50,377 nt of DNA from an uncultured Eubacteriaceae bacterium (GTDB lineage: Bacteria; Bacillota; Clostridia; Lachnospirales; CAG-274), in the NCBI GenBank assembly GCA_947167715.1, contig CAMVJD010000018.1, forward strand, positions 1 to 50,377, in the 5' to 3' direction. The notes below the pieces were generated by a model. It was given only the letters and a program-made list of their open reading frames with translations, searched no databases and was not told the origin of the DNA. Both the position numbers and the translations under genes were made by a program. Each line of letters opens with the position of its first letter. The first letter of the stretch is position 1. Below are positions 10,101 through 17,660 of this stretch, piece after piece.

Positions 10101-10302
10101 TTGTATAATCGGCCTCGACAAGGCAGGCGCTGTCGATATCCTCGCTGCTTGTGACCCTTACCTTGCTTGCCTCGCCGTTTACGCCCCGAATATATTCTAT
10201 CGCTGCGGGATGATCGTCATTTGCAAAAACCGGCATGGACTGCGCCGCAAGCGCAGCTAAAAGGATAATGCTCATATATTTTTTTAAAACTGTTTTTTTC
10301 AT
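7141..10302 (-). CDS. large secreted protein of unknown function with a BIG2-like region
   Basis: 1053 residues with a signal peptide (MKKTVLKKYMSIILLAALAAQSMPVFA). Residues about 130-250 resemble the beta domain seen in many clostridial surface proteins in which a strand pair ends in a phrase like HFSKYGLFEVEG. A glycine- and alanine-rich helical stretch follows (about 310-390). Several repeated beta units with DENGRATL/DKNGRASITF phrases make up the middle. A segment about 835-912 (AEPADTSLIEADTDGVIKAK) resembles a bacterial Ig-like group 2 domain. No catalytic motif was found. Its start codon overlaps the stop of the upstream secreted gene by four bases (ATGA), implying translational coupling; AAGGGG precedes it. 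Confidence 0.75.
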   Translation of the reverse strand: MKKTVLKKYMSIILLAALAAQSMPVFANDDHPAAIEYIRGVNGEASKVRVTSSEDIDSACLVEADYTNDRLCDMNIRPANGLSPENSLEFTDISGTSDKKFMLWQDMDGIMPLTADVFCRADSDTTEDYDTNKAGGAKVTVDAELNGASPSIEKTDAANINDANCICAVDVSLKDGAKLNGVAEIRIKYDRTKNYNASNLIAGYFNEDTCLWEVPCYYIDDVADEAVIITDHFSKYGLFEVEGSGKPTAFAKPLEPSQISQQMFFTADTILAIFNHDNPPPQDEAAAMVLEALDGSFNGKLTATGNNINTILTRGGKISTGVLGKISTQYTVIGVVGGCISTANNAYKHGVFSTQTLEAIGRTGIAAGVSAASSGVQIAMLIYGLGEMSYNHVKAKELAKDHEELLSLHRFYIQHFAGKRSAADWYNYLEPYYSKYCRDMNDKNIVDNYAEFDKSVKKLVQTYAYSFAVDYRSGELYGKILNIPIYTEKRGEMADDICANYEAEIWDTLRPVLMQFSQKAYLDAEKGLAKECEELRELLNGEITLNFYTAPGSAKADIAPNCYVRFYDAENKDLWRRDFDKNGRASITFTLLAYNQLECPYYITVFDKKTDKAVGKIELPDNMEPGKSYDVPYDTDYTYFDINIHEVKESPEYPYVYAGMRGRLAPVIESMYADDFAFTLDENGRATLEMTYAKYFDNGAPKRIEILDESGKVVYRTPFDIAMSDVPLDGSMYSVDIKCTNDKAIDTYKYRKTDVVYFETFDSPPTAAAAGEIDGSGKCTLMFTRYGYEFYNKDYVLYIYDEKGEKPELIFDLSESYGEDKAAETVELKLDDTDDPDKEELKLDRECVFITPNTEETVNAASGAIATAEPADTSLIEADTDGVIKAKDKTGETYVTFGDKYGNEIKVLVIITDNIYEYVNPICRGCQTYLRMSVMGRETENHFEPWSREDALLPYKRVSFATSRDVPGSGIGAITIKGEDGSELYFRLIPGMESDRLYRSDYGATNVKTTEWIQNYDFNHFTYVEGENITSDIYRERWYYYERTDLKDYPKAE

Positions 10303-10880
10303 GTGATCACCCCTTTATTATATTTCTTTTCCGCGGGAAGCCCCATAGATTCCGTCAAGGTTTTTTGCAATACAAGTGCCGCATCGCCCGTAAAGGTGGT
10401 GAGCCTTGTATATTCCCGGTTATAATATCTGTCGGGGTCGTCCTCGGCCGAATATCCGCCGTAATACGGCATAAGGTCGGCACAGTATTTCTGCGAACGG
10501 TCGTGCATGACCTTCCGGCCGTGCTTGTAGCCAAGGCGGTCGTTTACGCTGTCGGCTATCTCCCCGGAGCCTTTGTAGCCAAACTGAGTTATTCTTTCGT
10601 CGCCGGGCAGATAATGCTTTGAAACGGTTTTTCTGTCCTCGAAGGTCATATTGCGAAAGGCGGTAAGATTCATGGTTGGCTTGGCGGTGCGGCTGTCGTA
10701 ATCAACACCGTCAATAGTATAGGTAATATAATGCGTACCCGTTATGGTAAGATATGTTTTAACATTTGTAACATTAAGTCCGGTCCGGGAGGCCGCAAAC
10801 GCATTAAGCGGCAGACAGCCCGCAGCCATGGCCAATGCCGTAAAAAATGCCGTTATTTTTGCTGTCACGCATTTTTTCAT
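10299..10880 (-). CDS. small secreted protein with degenerate dockerin-like C-terminus
   Basis: About 193 residues. The start chosen is MKKCVTAKIT, because AAAGG lies 10 bases upstream, between it and an ATG six codons earlier. A signal peptide follows (ITAFFTALAMAAGCLPLNAFA). The body is not recognised. The C-terminus (GDAALVLQKTLTESMGLPAEK) aligns with the helix of the dockerin repeats of the gene two positions downstream (ADALEILQKSLLESYKMPIEK), but the calcium loop is not recognisable. It begins about 23 bases after the pseudouridine synthase stop and its stop overlaps the next start, so it is part of the same run of genes. Confidence 0.7.
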   Translation of the reverse strand: MKKCVTAKITAFFTALAMAAGCLPLNAFAASRTGLNVTNVKTYLTITGTHYITYTIDGVDYDSRTAKPTMNLTAFRNMTFEDRKTVSKHYLPGDERITQFGYKGSGEIADSVNDRLGYKHGRKVMHDRSQKYCADLMPYYGGYSAEDDPDRYYNREYTRLTTFTGDAALVLQKTLTESMGLPAEKKYNKGVIT

Positions 10881-10902
10881 ATTATCACTGCCTTTCATGA
10901 AA

Positions 10903-11859
10903 TTATTTTGCTTTTATATAATCAAGCACTTTTTCGGCCCGTTTATCGGGTCTGCACGTTATTTTTTTGCAGTTAAGGTATTCCAGCACACCGGTTTGCT
11001 GCTTTAATTCAAAGCTTACGGCATACAAAAGCTGGTGGGTCAGACCAAAGTTGTTTTTAAAAAATTCGTTTTCCGCAGCGTTTCCGTATTTGGGGTCGCC
11101 GATTATGGGGTGACCTATTATATTAAGGCTTTCCCTTATCTGGTGCGACTTGCCCGTAATAAGCTTTACGCTTAAAATACTGTATTTTTCGCCGGTAAAT
11201 ATCGGTGTATACAGGGTCTTTACGGGGGATGCACCCTCGCGTTTTTCTTTTGTAATAATAACCCTGTTGTTTTCGTCCTTGCTGTGCCAGCCGCTTATTT
11301 CACCGCTTTTTTCCACCCTGCCGCAGACGGCGGCTATGTATCTTTTATCGGCCTTGTTATCACGAAAGGCGGCGGCAAGTGCCTGCGCGGCGGCAAGGTT
11401 TTTGCCCATAAGCACCAGCCCGCCCGTGCAGCGGTCAAGTCTGTTTGCAACGCCGGGCTTAAACACAGCGGTCAAGGCGCCCTTTTGCTTTAAATAAAAC
11501 AAAAGTATGTCGTTAAGGTTTTCGGCCTTGGTATCCGTACCGCCTTGCACGGGCATACCTGCGGGCTTGTTGGCGGCAATTATATTTTCGTCCTCAAAAA
11601 CTATATCGGGTGCCGTGTGCTGTGTTTTTATATCAAGCTCCGCACGAAAGCCGCTTATTGTTTCGTCCGCAAGATACAGTATTACCTCGTCGCCGGGCGA
11701 AAGTATCTCGCTGCCCTCTGCTTTTTTGCCGTTAAGCTTGATGTTTTTTTTGCGCAGCATTTTGTAAACAAAAGACTTGGGCGCCCTGTTAAGATATTTT
11801 AAAATAAATTTATCAAGCCTTTGTCCCGCGTTGTTTTTATCAATGGTAAAGCCTTGCAT
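10903..11859 (-). CDS. RluA-family 23S rRNA pseudouridine synthase (RluC/RluD type)
   Basis: 318 residues. The first 65 form an S4 RNA-binding domain (GQRLDKFILKYLNRAPKSFV, then VYKMLRKKNIKLNGKKA). The catalytic domain carries the family signature NRLDRCTGGLVL with the catalytic Asp at about 142, and the later segments ITGKSHQIRESLNIIGHPIIGD and LLYAVSFEL. It isomerises specific uridines in ribosomal RNA; which positions cannot be told from sequence alone. The start codon overlaps the prs stop by one base, so the two are translationally coupled. Confidence 0.92.
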   Translation of the reverse strand: MQGFTIDKNNAGQRLDKFILKYLNRAPKSFVYKMLRKKNIKLNGKKAEGSEILSPGDEVILYLADETISGFRAELDIKTQHTAPDIVFEDENIIAANKPAGMPVQGGTDTKAENLNDILLFYLKQKGALTAVFKPGVANRLDRCTGGLVLMGKNLAAAQALAAAFRDNKADKRYIAAVCGRVEKSGEISGWHSKDENNRVIITKEKREGASPVKTLYTPIFTGEKYSILSVKLITGKSHQIRESLNIIGHPIIGDPKYGNAAENEFFKNNFGLTHQLLYAVSFELKQQTGVLEYLNCKKITCRPDKRAEKVLDYIKAK

Positions 11860-12818
11860 CAGATCTCCCTCAATTTTGAAAGCGGCAGTCCCTCGTGTAT
11901 TCTGTATATCGCATCCGCAAATAATTTTGCCGTTGACAGCTGTCGTATCACCGGTATTTTCTTTTCATCCGTCAGGGGTATGGTGTTAAGCACCACCAGC
12001 TCGGTAATGGCGCCGGAGCTTATACGCTCTATCGCCGCGCCGCTTAAAACAGGATGTGTGCAGCAGGCGTAAACCTTTTTTGCACCGCGCTGTTTAATGG
12101 TATTTGCGGCATTTGTTATGGTACCTGCCGTATCTATCATATCGTCAAATAAAATTACGTTTTTGTCCTTAAATTCGCCGATAATGTTCATAATTTCGCT
12201 TACATTGGGCCCGGGCCTGCGCTTGTCCACAATGGCGATGGGTATATTAAGTATCTCGGCAAAGGCGCGCGTTCTTGCAACGCTGCCCAGGTCGGGCGAT
12301 ACCGCCACAAAATCCTCCGCTATGTTTTCAAATTTGTTAAGGTAATAGTTGGCAAGTATGGGCATACCCGAAAGATGATCCATGGGTATATTAAAAAAAC
12401 CCTGTATCTGCGCACTGTGCAGATCCATAGTGATCACCCTGTCCGCGCCTGCGCTTGTGATAAGGTCGGCAACAAGCTTGGCGCTTATGGCCTCGCGCGG
12501 TTTTGCCTTCCTGTCCTGACGCGCATAGCCGTAATACGGGATAACGGCGTTTATTCTGCCCGCAGATGCACGCTTTGCCGCATCGATCGTTATCAGCAGC
12601 TCCATTAAATTGTCATTTACCGGATAGCAGGTGGGCTGTACGATAAAAATATCCGCCCCGCGCACCGTTTCCTCTATCCTTACGCTTATCTCGCCGTCGC
12701 TGAATTTTGTAACGCTGCAGTCGCTGACCCTTAATCCCAGATTATCCGCTATCTCTTCCGCCAGCCTTCTGTTGCCGTTACAGGAAAATATTTTAATACT
12801 GCCCTTGCTTATGTCCAT
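11859..12818 (-). CDS. prs: ribose-phosphate pyrophosphokinase (PRPP synthetase)
   Basis: Makes phosphoribosyl pyrophosphate from ribose 5-phosphate and ATP, for purine, pyrimidine, His and Trp synthesis. 319 residues, a normal length. Diagnostic segments: FSDGEISVRIEETVRG, the ATP-binding YYGYARQDRK, the metal-site motif ITMDLHSAQIQGFF, VSPDLGSVARTRAFAE (with Val where an active-site loop residue varies) and the PRPP loop ILFDDMIDTAGTI. AAAGGAG precedes the ATG. It is the first gene of the leftward run prs, pseudouridine synthase and three secreted proteins. Confidence 0.95.
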   Translation of the reverse strand: MDISKGSIKIFSCNGNRRLAEEIADNLGLRVSDCSVTKFSDGEISVRIEETVRGADIFIVQPTCYPVNDNLMELLITIDAAKRASAGRINAVIPYYGYARQDRKAKPREAISAKLVADLITSAGADRVITMDLHSAQIQGFFNIPMDHLSGMPILANYYLNKFENIAEDFVAVSPDLGSVARTRAFAEILNIPIAIVDKRRPGPNVSEIMNIIGEFKDKNVILFDDMIDTAGTITNAANTIKQRGAKKVYACCTHPVLSGAAIERISSGAITELVVLNTIPLTDEKKIPVIRQLSTAKLFADAIYRIHEGLPLSKLREI

Positions 12819-12868
12819 AAAATTCTCCTTTATATTTTTGTATTTGTCCGAAACTGTTGTTACCTTTA

Positions 12869-12896
12869 ATTATAACATATAGGCAGAATAAGTCAA
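12869..12896 (-). promoter_or_regulatory. sigma-A type promoter of the prs gene run
   Basis: On the minus strand TTGACT (12891-12896) and TATAAT (12869-12874) are separated by 16 bases, about 50 bases upstream of prs. No purine-riboswitch-like fold was recognised in the leader. Confidence 0.7.
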
Positions 12897-12975
12897 TATA
12901 AAGCACGTTTGAGTTTGGATGTTTTTTGGGCAAACATAGCCGAAGAAAATGGGGAAACTCAAAACGAAATAATTA

Positions 12976-13004
12976 TTGACCTTTTACCCGATTTACTGTA
13001 TACT
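12976..13004 (+). promoter_or_regulatory. promoter of the DUF1015 gene
   Basis: TTGACC (12976-12981), 17 bases, then TATACT (12999-13004); the start codon is 52 bases downstream of the -10 box. Confidence 0.65.
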
Positions 13005-13056
13005 ATACATAAAAATACTGCGCCGATCCACGGCGTTTTAAGAAGGAGGCTGTTAT

Positions 13057-14292
13057 ATGTCTGTATTAAGACCCTTTAAGGGCTATCGCCCCACTCCGGA
13101 GCTTTGTCCGCGCGTAGCGGCTTTGCCCTATGATGTTATGTCCTCGCAGGAGGCAAGAGAGATGGTAAAGGGCGATCCCTATTCGTTTTTGCATGTTGAC
13201 AGGGCGGAGATAGACCTTGACCCGTCCGTAGATATTTATAGTGATGAGGTATATCAAAAAGCCGCAGACAATCTTAAAAAGATGATAAGCGACGGTATTT
13301 ATATCCACGACGAAACGCCGTGTATGTATATTTACCGCCTTACAATGGACGGCAGGAGCCAGACAGGCCTTGTTGCCTGCGCTTCGATAGACGAATATAT
13401 CGAAAACAAGATAAAAAAGCACGAGCTTACGCGCGAGGACAAGGAGCAGGACAGAATACGCCACGTTGACACCTGCAATGCCAACACGGGCCCCATTTTC
13501 CTTACATACCGCGCAAGGAAGGATATTGACGAAATTATTGCAGAGGAGACCGCAAAGGCTCCCGTTTACGACTTTGTTTCGGAGGACGGCGTAGGCCATA
13601 CGGTTTGGGTAATAAGTGACAGCGCGAAGATAGAGCAGCTTTCGGCTGCGTTTTTAAAGGTACCCGCGCTTTATATCGCGGACGGCCACCACAGAAACGC
13701 ATCCGCCGTTAAGGTGGGCTTAAAGCGCAGGGGCAGCGGCGAATATGATAAAAATGCCGAGTTTAATTTTTATCTTGCGGTCGCTTTCCCGGACGAACAG
13801 CTTAAAATACTGGATTACAACCGTGTTGTCAAGGACCTTAACGGGCTTACTAAGGATGAGTTTATCGAAAAGATAAAAAAGGACTTTGACGTTGCGCCCG
13901 CAGAGAGCGGCAAGCCGTCAAAAGCCCTTGAATTTGGTATGTATCTTGACGGAAGCTGGTACAGGCTTACCGCAAAGGACGGCAGCTTTGATTCAAACGA
14001 CCCCGTTTTAAGTCTGGATGTTTCCATACTTCAAAATAACCTGCTTTCGCCCGTTTTGGGTATACAGGACCCGCGTACAGACAGCCGCATTGCTTTTGTG
14101 GGCGGCATACGCGGCCTTGGCGAGCTTGTAAAGCTGGTTGACAGCGGCAAGATGTCCGTTGCCTTTGCCATGTATCCCACAAGCGTTTCACAGCTTATGG
14201 AAATTGCCGATGCAGGCAAGATAATGCCGCCCAAATCCACATGGTTTGAGCCTAAATTAAGAAGCGGCATTTTTATCCACGAGTTAAGCTGA
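13057..14292 (+). CDS. DUF1015 family protein
   Basis: 411 residues, cytoplasmic. It begins with the family's typical LRPFKGYRPTPELCPRVAALPYDVMS and carries the conserved RHVDTCNANTGPIFLTYR and ADGHHRNASAV segments. From general knowledge, this family is widespread in Clostridia and often lies beside serine-biosynthesis genes, but no such neighbour is present here and its reaction cannot be read from the sequence. AAGGAGG precedes the ATG. Its last nine bases overlap the 3' end of the convergent sigma-like gene. Confidence 0.88.
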   Translation: MSVLRPFKGYRPTPELCPRVAALPYDVMSSQEAREMVKGDPYSFLHVDRAEIDLDPSVDIYSDEVYQKAADNLKKMISDGIYIHDETPCMYIYRLTMDGRSQTGLVACASIDEYIENKIKKHELTREDKEQDRIRHVDTCNANTGPIFLTYRARKDIDEIIAEETAKAPVYDFVSEDGVGHTVWVISDSAKIEQLSAAFLKVPALYIADGHHRNASAVKVGLKRRGSGEYDKNAEFNFYLAVAFPDEQLKILDYNRVVKDLNGLTKDEFIEKIKKDFDVAPAESGKPSKALEFGMYLDGSWYRLTAKDGSFDSNDPVLSLDVSILQNNLLSPVLGIQDPRTDSRIAFVGGIRGLGELVKLVDSGKMSVAFAMYPTSVSQLMEIADAGKIMPPKSTWFEPKLRSGIFIHELS

Positions 14293-14748
14293 TTTTTCAA
14301 TATCTATCATTTCTCTTATATAGATCTCCCCGAGGGCCGCAATGGCCTTTCGGTGGAGATTTATTACATATTGGTAGGAATATCCGATTTCCTCCGATAT
14401 ATCCTCAAAGCTTTTAAGCTCCACATAATGCATTGTCAATATCTGCGAATATATCCCGTTTTGCATACAAAGTATCATGCTTAAAATTTCGTGCTTTTTC
14501 TCGCTTAAACATACTATTTCTTCTTCTATCCGCCTTTCAAGCGTATCTATGCGCATCAGCCTGTTTACATATAACGCATCCGTATCCCTGCGGCTTTTCT
14601 TTACCGCGGTGTTATTGTAGGCTGTGGCCTTGATATCGGCCGCTGTAGCCCGCAGCTCCTCCAGCTCGTCCTTTTTTTGCGCAATAGAATTGCGAAGGCA
14701 TCGTATCTGCTTTAAATAATTTTTTACATCTTTAAATTTTTCTGTCAT
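14284..14748 (-). CDS. phage-type sigma-like protein (DUF1492-like)
   Basis: 154 residues, mostly helical. Residues 1-90 form a charged coiled-coil (RNSIAQKKDELEELRATAADI, RRIEEEIVCLSEKKHEI). The last 60 resemble a sigma-factor region 4 helix-turn-helix (ILTMHYVELKSFEDISEEIGYSYQYVINLHRKAIAAL). Proteins of this shape are common in clostridial prophages and are thought to activate late genes. Here it stands alone, with no other phage gene nearby. AAGGAG precedes the ATG. It has a perfect consensus promoter overlapped by two direct repeats (see that entry), suggesting tight regulation. Confidence 0.75.
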   Translation of the reverse strand: MTEKFKDVKNYLKQIRCLRNSIAQKKDELEELRATAADIKATAYNNTAVKKSRRDTDALYVNRLMRIDTLERRIEEEIVCLSEKKHEILSMILCMQNGIYSQILTMHYVELKSFEDISEEIGYSYQYVINLHRKAIAALGEIYIREMIDIEKSA

Positions 14749-14766
14749 TGTATCAACTCCTTTTTA

Positions 14767-14821
14767 ATCACGTTTTGTGTTTTGTTGTCTTAATTATATA
14801 TCACGTTTTGTGTTTTGTCAA
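14767..14821 (-). promoter_or_regulatory. consensus promoter with two embedded direct repeats (candidate operators)
   Basis: On the minus strand TTGACA (14816-14821) and TATAAT (14793-14798) are exactly 17 bases apart, a perfect sigma-A consensus. The 19-base sequence ATCACGTTTTGTGTTTTGT (plus strand) occurs twice without mismatch, at 14767-14785 and 14800-14818, 33 bases apart. One copy covers the spacer and part of the -35, the other covers the transcription start region. This is what a repressor-controlled promoter looks like; the regulator is unknown. Confidence 0.75.
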
Positions 14822-14978
14822 GGGGATTTTAGAAACTTTGTTCGATTTTATATCCATCAATCGAAAAAAGTCTGTAAATACGGCCATGCGGGCAGGCGCT
14901 GCGCACTTTGCTAAAAATAGTTATTAAAACACGCTGTCCAAAATATATTATAGTAATAAATATTTACGGAGATAATAT

Positions 14979-15500
14979 ATGTCGGAATTTAACGGTGGAC
15001 TTAAATTTCAGGTTTTTAACGGCGGTATCGCAAGGCCTGCGGCAAATGCAAAAATACTTTTATATGACGGTGAAAGCCTTATAAACACACTTTTTACAAA
15101 CAGCGACGGCGAAAGCGAGACCCTGCCTTTGCCCGCGCCTGCGGAGATATTTTCGACAGAGGGCGGCGAAAAGCCGTATTCTGTTTATAACGCACAGATC
15201 TCCTTTGACGGCGCGGAAAGCCTTTTTATAGAAGGGATACAAATTTTCCCCAATGTTATAAGTATTCAAAAGGCCGATCTTTTTGAGGGTCAAACAGAGC
15301 TTATTGTAATTGATGCCCCGTCCCTTTGGGCAAACGACGCGGAAAAAATACCCGAGGACGAGGTAAAGCCCCTGCCCGAGGACGAGGGCTTTGTGGTTTT
15401 GGATAGGGTAGTTGTACCCGATTTTGTGGTACCGTGTTTTCGAGTAGTCGTTATAAACTGTTATAACCTGTTAAAACGTGATGTTTATCGTGTTTTTTGA
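14979..15500 (+). pseudogene. 5' fragment of a SpoIID-like / peptidoglycan-binding protein, interrupted by element 1
   Basis: The first 147 codons (to 15421) belong to a host gene; the rest of the frame (to the stop at 15498-15500) is read from element DNA. The host part is a beta-rich N-terminal domain (KFQVFNGGIARPAANAKILL) and a proline/acid linker (PEDEVKPLPEDEGFVVLDRV). The clostridial proteins of this type continue with PEYIIVH, a SpoIID-like domain and a peptidoglycan-binding domain, which is exactly what is found at 34680-35449. ACGGAGAT precedes the ATG. Joining 14979-15421 to 34687-35449 gives 1206 bases, 401 codons plus stop, with no frameshift. Confidence 0.85.
15415..15421. repeat. 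left attachment core of element 1
   Basis: TACCCGA here and at 34680-34686 flank the integrated element. Crossing over between them regenerates an open host reading frame (VVVP followed by EYIIVHDG). Confidence 0.8.
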
Positions 15501-16012
15501 AAAATGACTATCACGATTGAAAAGCCGAAATTGTTATAACTTATTATATTTTATTATAAAAATGGCGTAGTAATTGGCGTAGTAAGCCGTAGAGTTAATA
15601 AAAAAACAGCATTTTTTTTAGGTAAACACTGATTTAAGGTTGAAAAAATAAAATTTACAAAAATCACTTAACGCTCTGTTCGCCTACAACCGCTTTTTAA
15701 GCGGTATGTACGGCGTGGTCGCTATGATTTTTGCCGCGGTGGCTAAATTTTATTTTTTCTTTTGAATTATTCAGTGTTTCCTTAGGCAAATTGGCGTAGT
15801 AAAAACGCCTTTCAAAACTGCTTGTACAGCGAGAAACAATGCAATCGCAAATTTGCGTTCGTATATAAATTGAAAGAATATCGTATTTTTGTTCAAAAAA
15901 AATTGGCGTAGTATTCTTCATATTTTAATATGGCGGAAACCAAAAACCTATGAGTTTAAATTCGTAGGTTTTATTTTTTGCCGTGTAATGGGAAATAATA
16001 ATGCAATAATTA
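15501..16012. other. gene-free left end of element 1 with nested hairpin (possible MITE)
   Basis: No credible gene; the minus-strand ORF 15697-15921 has no ribosome binding site or family match. It holds four integrase arm-type repeats and a long nested inverted repeat at 15621-15781. The outer ends are GGTAAACACTGA and TCAGTGTTTCC, flanked on both sides by TTA. A perfect 16-base inverted repeat (15642-15657 with 15744-15759) lies inside, and an inner ACCGCTT/AAGCGGT stem at the centre. The design fits a 161-bp miniature inverted-repeat element or a structured attachment region. Confidence 0.5.
15563..15584 (+). repeat. left pair of integrase arm-type sites
   Basis: TGGCGTAGTA occurs at 15563-15572 and 15575-15584, 12 bases apart start to start. 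Further copies are at 15792-15801 and 15904-15913, and a matching pair is at the right end (34598, 34609). Repeats at both ends of a tyrosine-recombinase element are typical arm-type Int binding sites. Confidence 0.7.
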
Positions 16013-16075
16013 TTGACAAAACAAAAAAGGTAAAGTATAATTAACTTAATTATAGTTAACTGAATTATACTTTAC
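16013..16075 (+). promoter_or_regulatory. consensus promoter with inverted repeat over the -10 box
   Basis: TTGACA (16013-16018), 17 bases, TATAAT (16036-16041): perfect consensus. GTAAAGTATAATT (16030-16042), which includes the -10 box, is repeated in inverted form as AATTATACTTTAC (16063-16075). The arrangement suggests a dimeric repressor covering the promoter and start site, or an RNA hairpin in the leader of the ATPase gene. Confidence 0.7.
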
Positions 16076-16095
16076 TTTTTTGAAGGGGTGATATT

Positions 16096-17481
16096 ATGTT
16101 TATCGGACGTGAACGTGAACTGAATGATCTTAACCAAAGATACAAAAGCGATAAGTTTGAACTTGCGGTCATTTACGGCCGCAGGCGTGTCGGGAAAACC
16201 ACACTTATCAATGAATTTATTAAAGATAAGGACAGCATTTTTTATTCTGCAACAGAAACAAATTCAAAGCAGAATTTATCGGAATTAAGCCAAAGTATAT
16301 ATTCTTTTACTCCTGAATTCAAGGATTCGGAAAGCATATTCACAAGTTTCAAGGCGGCATTCGAGACCGTTTTTAAACTTGCCGAAACCAAGCGTATAGT
16401 TTTTGTAATAGATGAATTTCCGTATCTTGCGGCTTGTTCAAAGGGGATATCCTCTGTACTTCAACAGGTAATAGATAAAAATAACGCCAATTCCAAGCTG
16501 TTTATCATACTTTGCGGTTCTTCGATGTCATTTATGGAAAATCAGGTCATGGGGTATAAAAGCCCGCTGTATGGCAGGAGAACCTGTCAATACAAGATAA
16601 ACCCGTTTGAGTTTTTTGAGTTAGGAAATTATTACAAGAATTTCAAGCCCGAGGAACTTGTGCTTGTATATGGCATAACAGGCGGAATCCCGCTTTATAT
16701 GTCCATGATAAACGATAAGTTATCGGTTGAGGATAATATAAAGGAAAATTTTCTTGTGCCCAACTCTTATCTTTTTGAAGAGCCGACAAACCTTATCAAA
16801 CAGGAATGTCGTGATGCCTCGCAGTATAACTCGATAATCGGTGCTATTGCGGGCGGTGCAACAAGACTTTCGGAAATATGCGGCAAAACAGACCTTGATA
16901 CTTCACTTGCAACAAGTTATATCAACAAGCTGATAGGATTGGGTATCATAAAAAAGGAAACTCCCTTTGGGGTTCGCAACTCAAAGAAACCCATTTATGT
17001 GCTTGAAGATTCTATGTTTGAGTTTTGGTATCGTTTTGTGCAGCCCAATGTATCCCTTATAAACAGAGGTTTAAAAGATGTTGTCTATAAGAAAATAAGC
17101 GAACAGATATCTGCTTATACGGGCGGTGTTTTTGAAAATGTTTGTACACAGTATATGTGGAAACTTCTTGAAAACGGCAAGGCCGAGTTCACGGAAATAG
17201 GCCGTTGGTGGGGAACTGACCCGAAAACCAAAAGTCAGGAAGAGATAGATATTATGGGAACGGCAGATAAAAATACAGCACTCTTCGGCGAGTGTAAATG
17301 GAAAAACGAAAAAGTCGATATAAGCATACTTGAAACACTTGTAAAACGCAGCGAGATATTCGATTTTAAAAATAAAACCTATTATCTCTTTTCAAAATCG
17401 GGGTTTACCGATGGATGCATTGAGCATGCAACGGAAATGGGTAATGTCAGTCTTGTGGAGTATGCGGATATGTTGGAGTAA
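16096..17481 (+). CDS. AAA ATPase of the archaeal-ATPase / DUF234 type
   Basis: 461 residues. The N-terminal P-loop NTPase begins with FIGRERELNDLNQRY; Walker A is GRRRVGKTTL (about 29-38) and Walker B is IVFVIDEFPYLA (about 100-111). A winged-helix segment lies in the middle (ATRLSEICGKTDLDTSLATSYI). The C-terminal part (LFGECKWKNEKVDISILETL) is the DUF234-type restriction-endonuclease-like fold with E-x-K. The family is common in archaea and anaerobic bacteria; its target is unknown. Start follows AAGGGG. First cargo gene of element 1, about 180 bases upstream of a second ATPase of related design. Confidence 0.85.
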   Translation: MFIGRERELNDLNQRYKSDKFELAVIYGRRRVGKTTLINEFIKDKDSIFYSATETNSKQNLSELSQSIYSFTPEFKDSESIFTSFKAAFETVFKLAETKRIVFVIDEFPYLAACSKGISSVLQQVIDKNNANSKLFIILCGSSMSFMENQVMGYKSPLYGRRTCQYKINPFEFFELGNYYKNFKPEELVLVYGITGGIPLYMSMINDKLSVEDNIKENFLVPNSYLFEEPTNLIKQECRDASQYNSIIGAIAGGATRLSEICGKTDLDTSLATSYINKLIGLGIIKKETPFGVRNSKKPIYVLEDSMFEFWYRFVQPNVSLINRGLKDVVYKKISEQISAYTGGVFENVCTQYMWKLLENGKAEFTEIGRWWGTDPKTKSQEEIDIMGTADKNTALFGECKWKNEKVDISILETLVKRSEIFDFKNKTYYLFSKSGFTDGCIEHATEMGNVSLVEYADMLE

Positions 17482-17660
17482 AATCACTTGTAAAATAATA
17501 CTAATTTATAAGCTAAACCGCTTTTTGTAAAAATGTGTAAAATAGCAGTGTAATATTTGATTAAAATGTGTAAAAAATATATTGAAATCCCTAAAAAAAT
17601 GTGATAATATTTTTTTAACAAGTAAATATCGGGGACAAAAAGCGAGGGAGTGAAGAATTT

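Noticed and set aside
12819..13056. Purine riboswitch in the prs / DUF1015 intergenic region
   Set aside because: No three-stem purine aptamer pattern could be drawn; only promoters are supported.
15697..15921. Minus-strand ORF of 74 codons in the left end of element 1
   Set aside because: No ribosome binding site, and it overlaps the nested inverted repeat and two integrase arm-type sites; the translation looks random.
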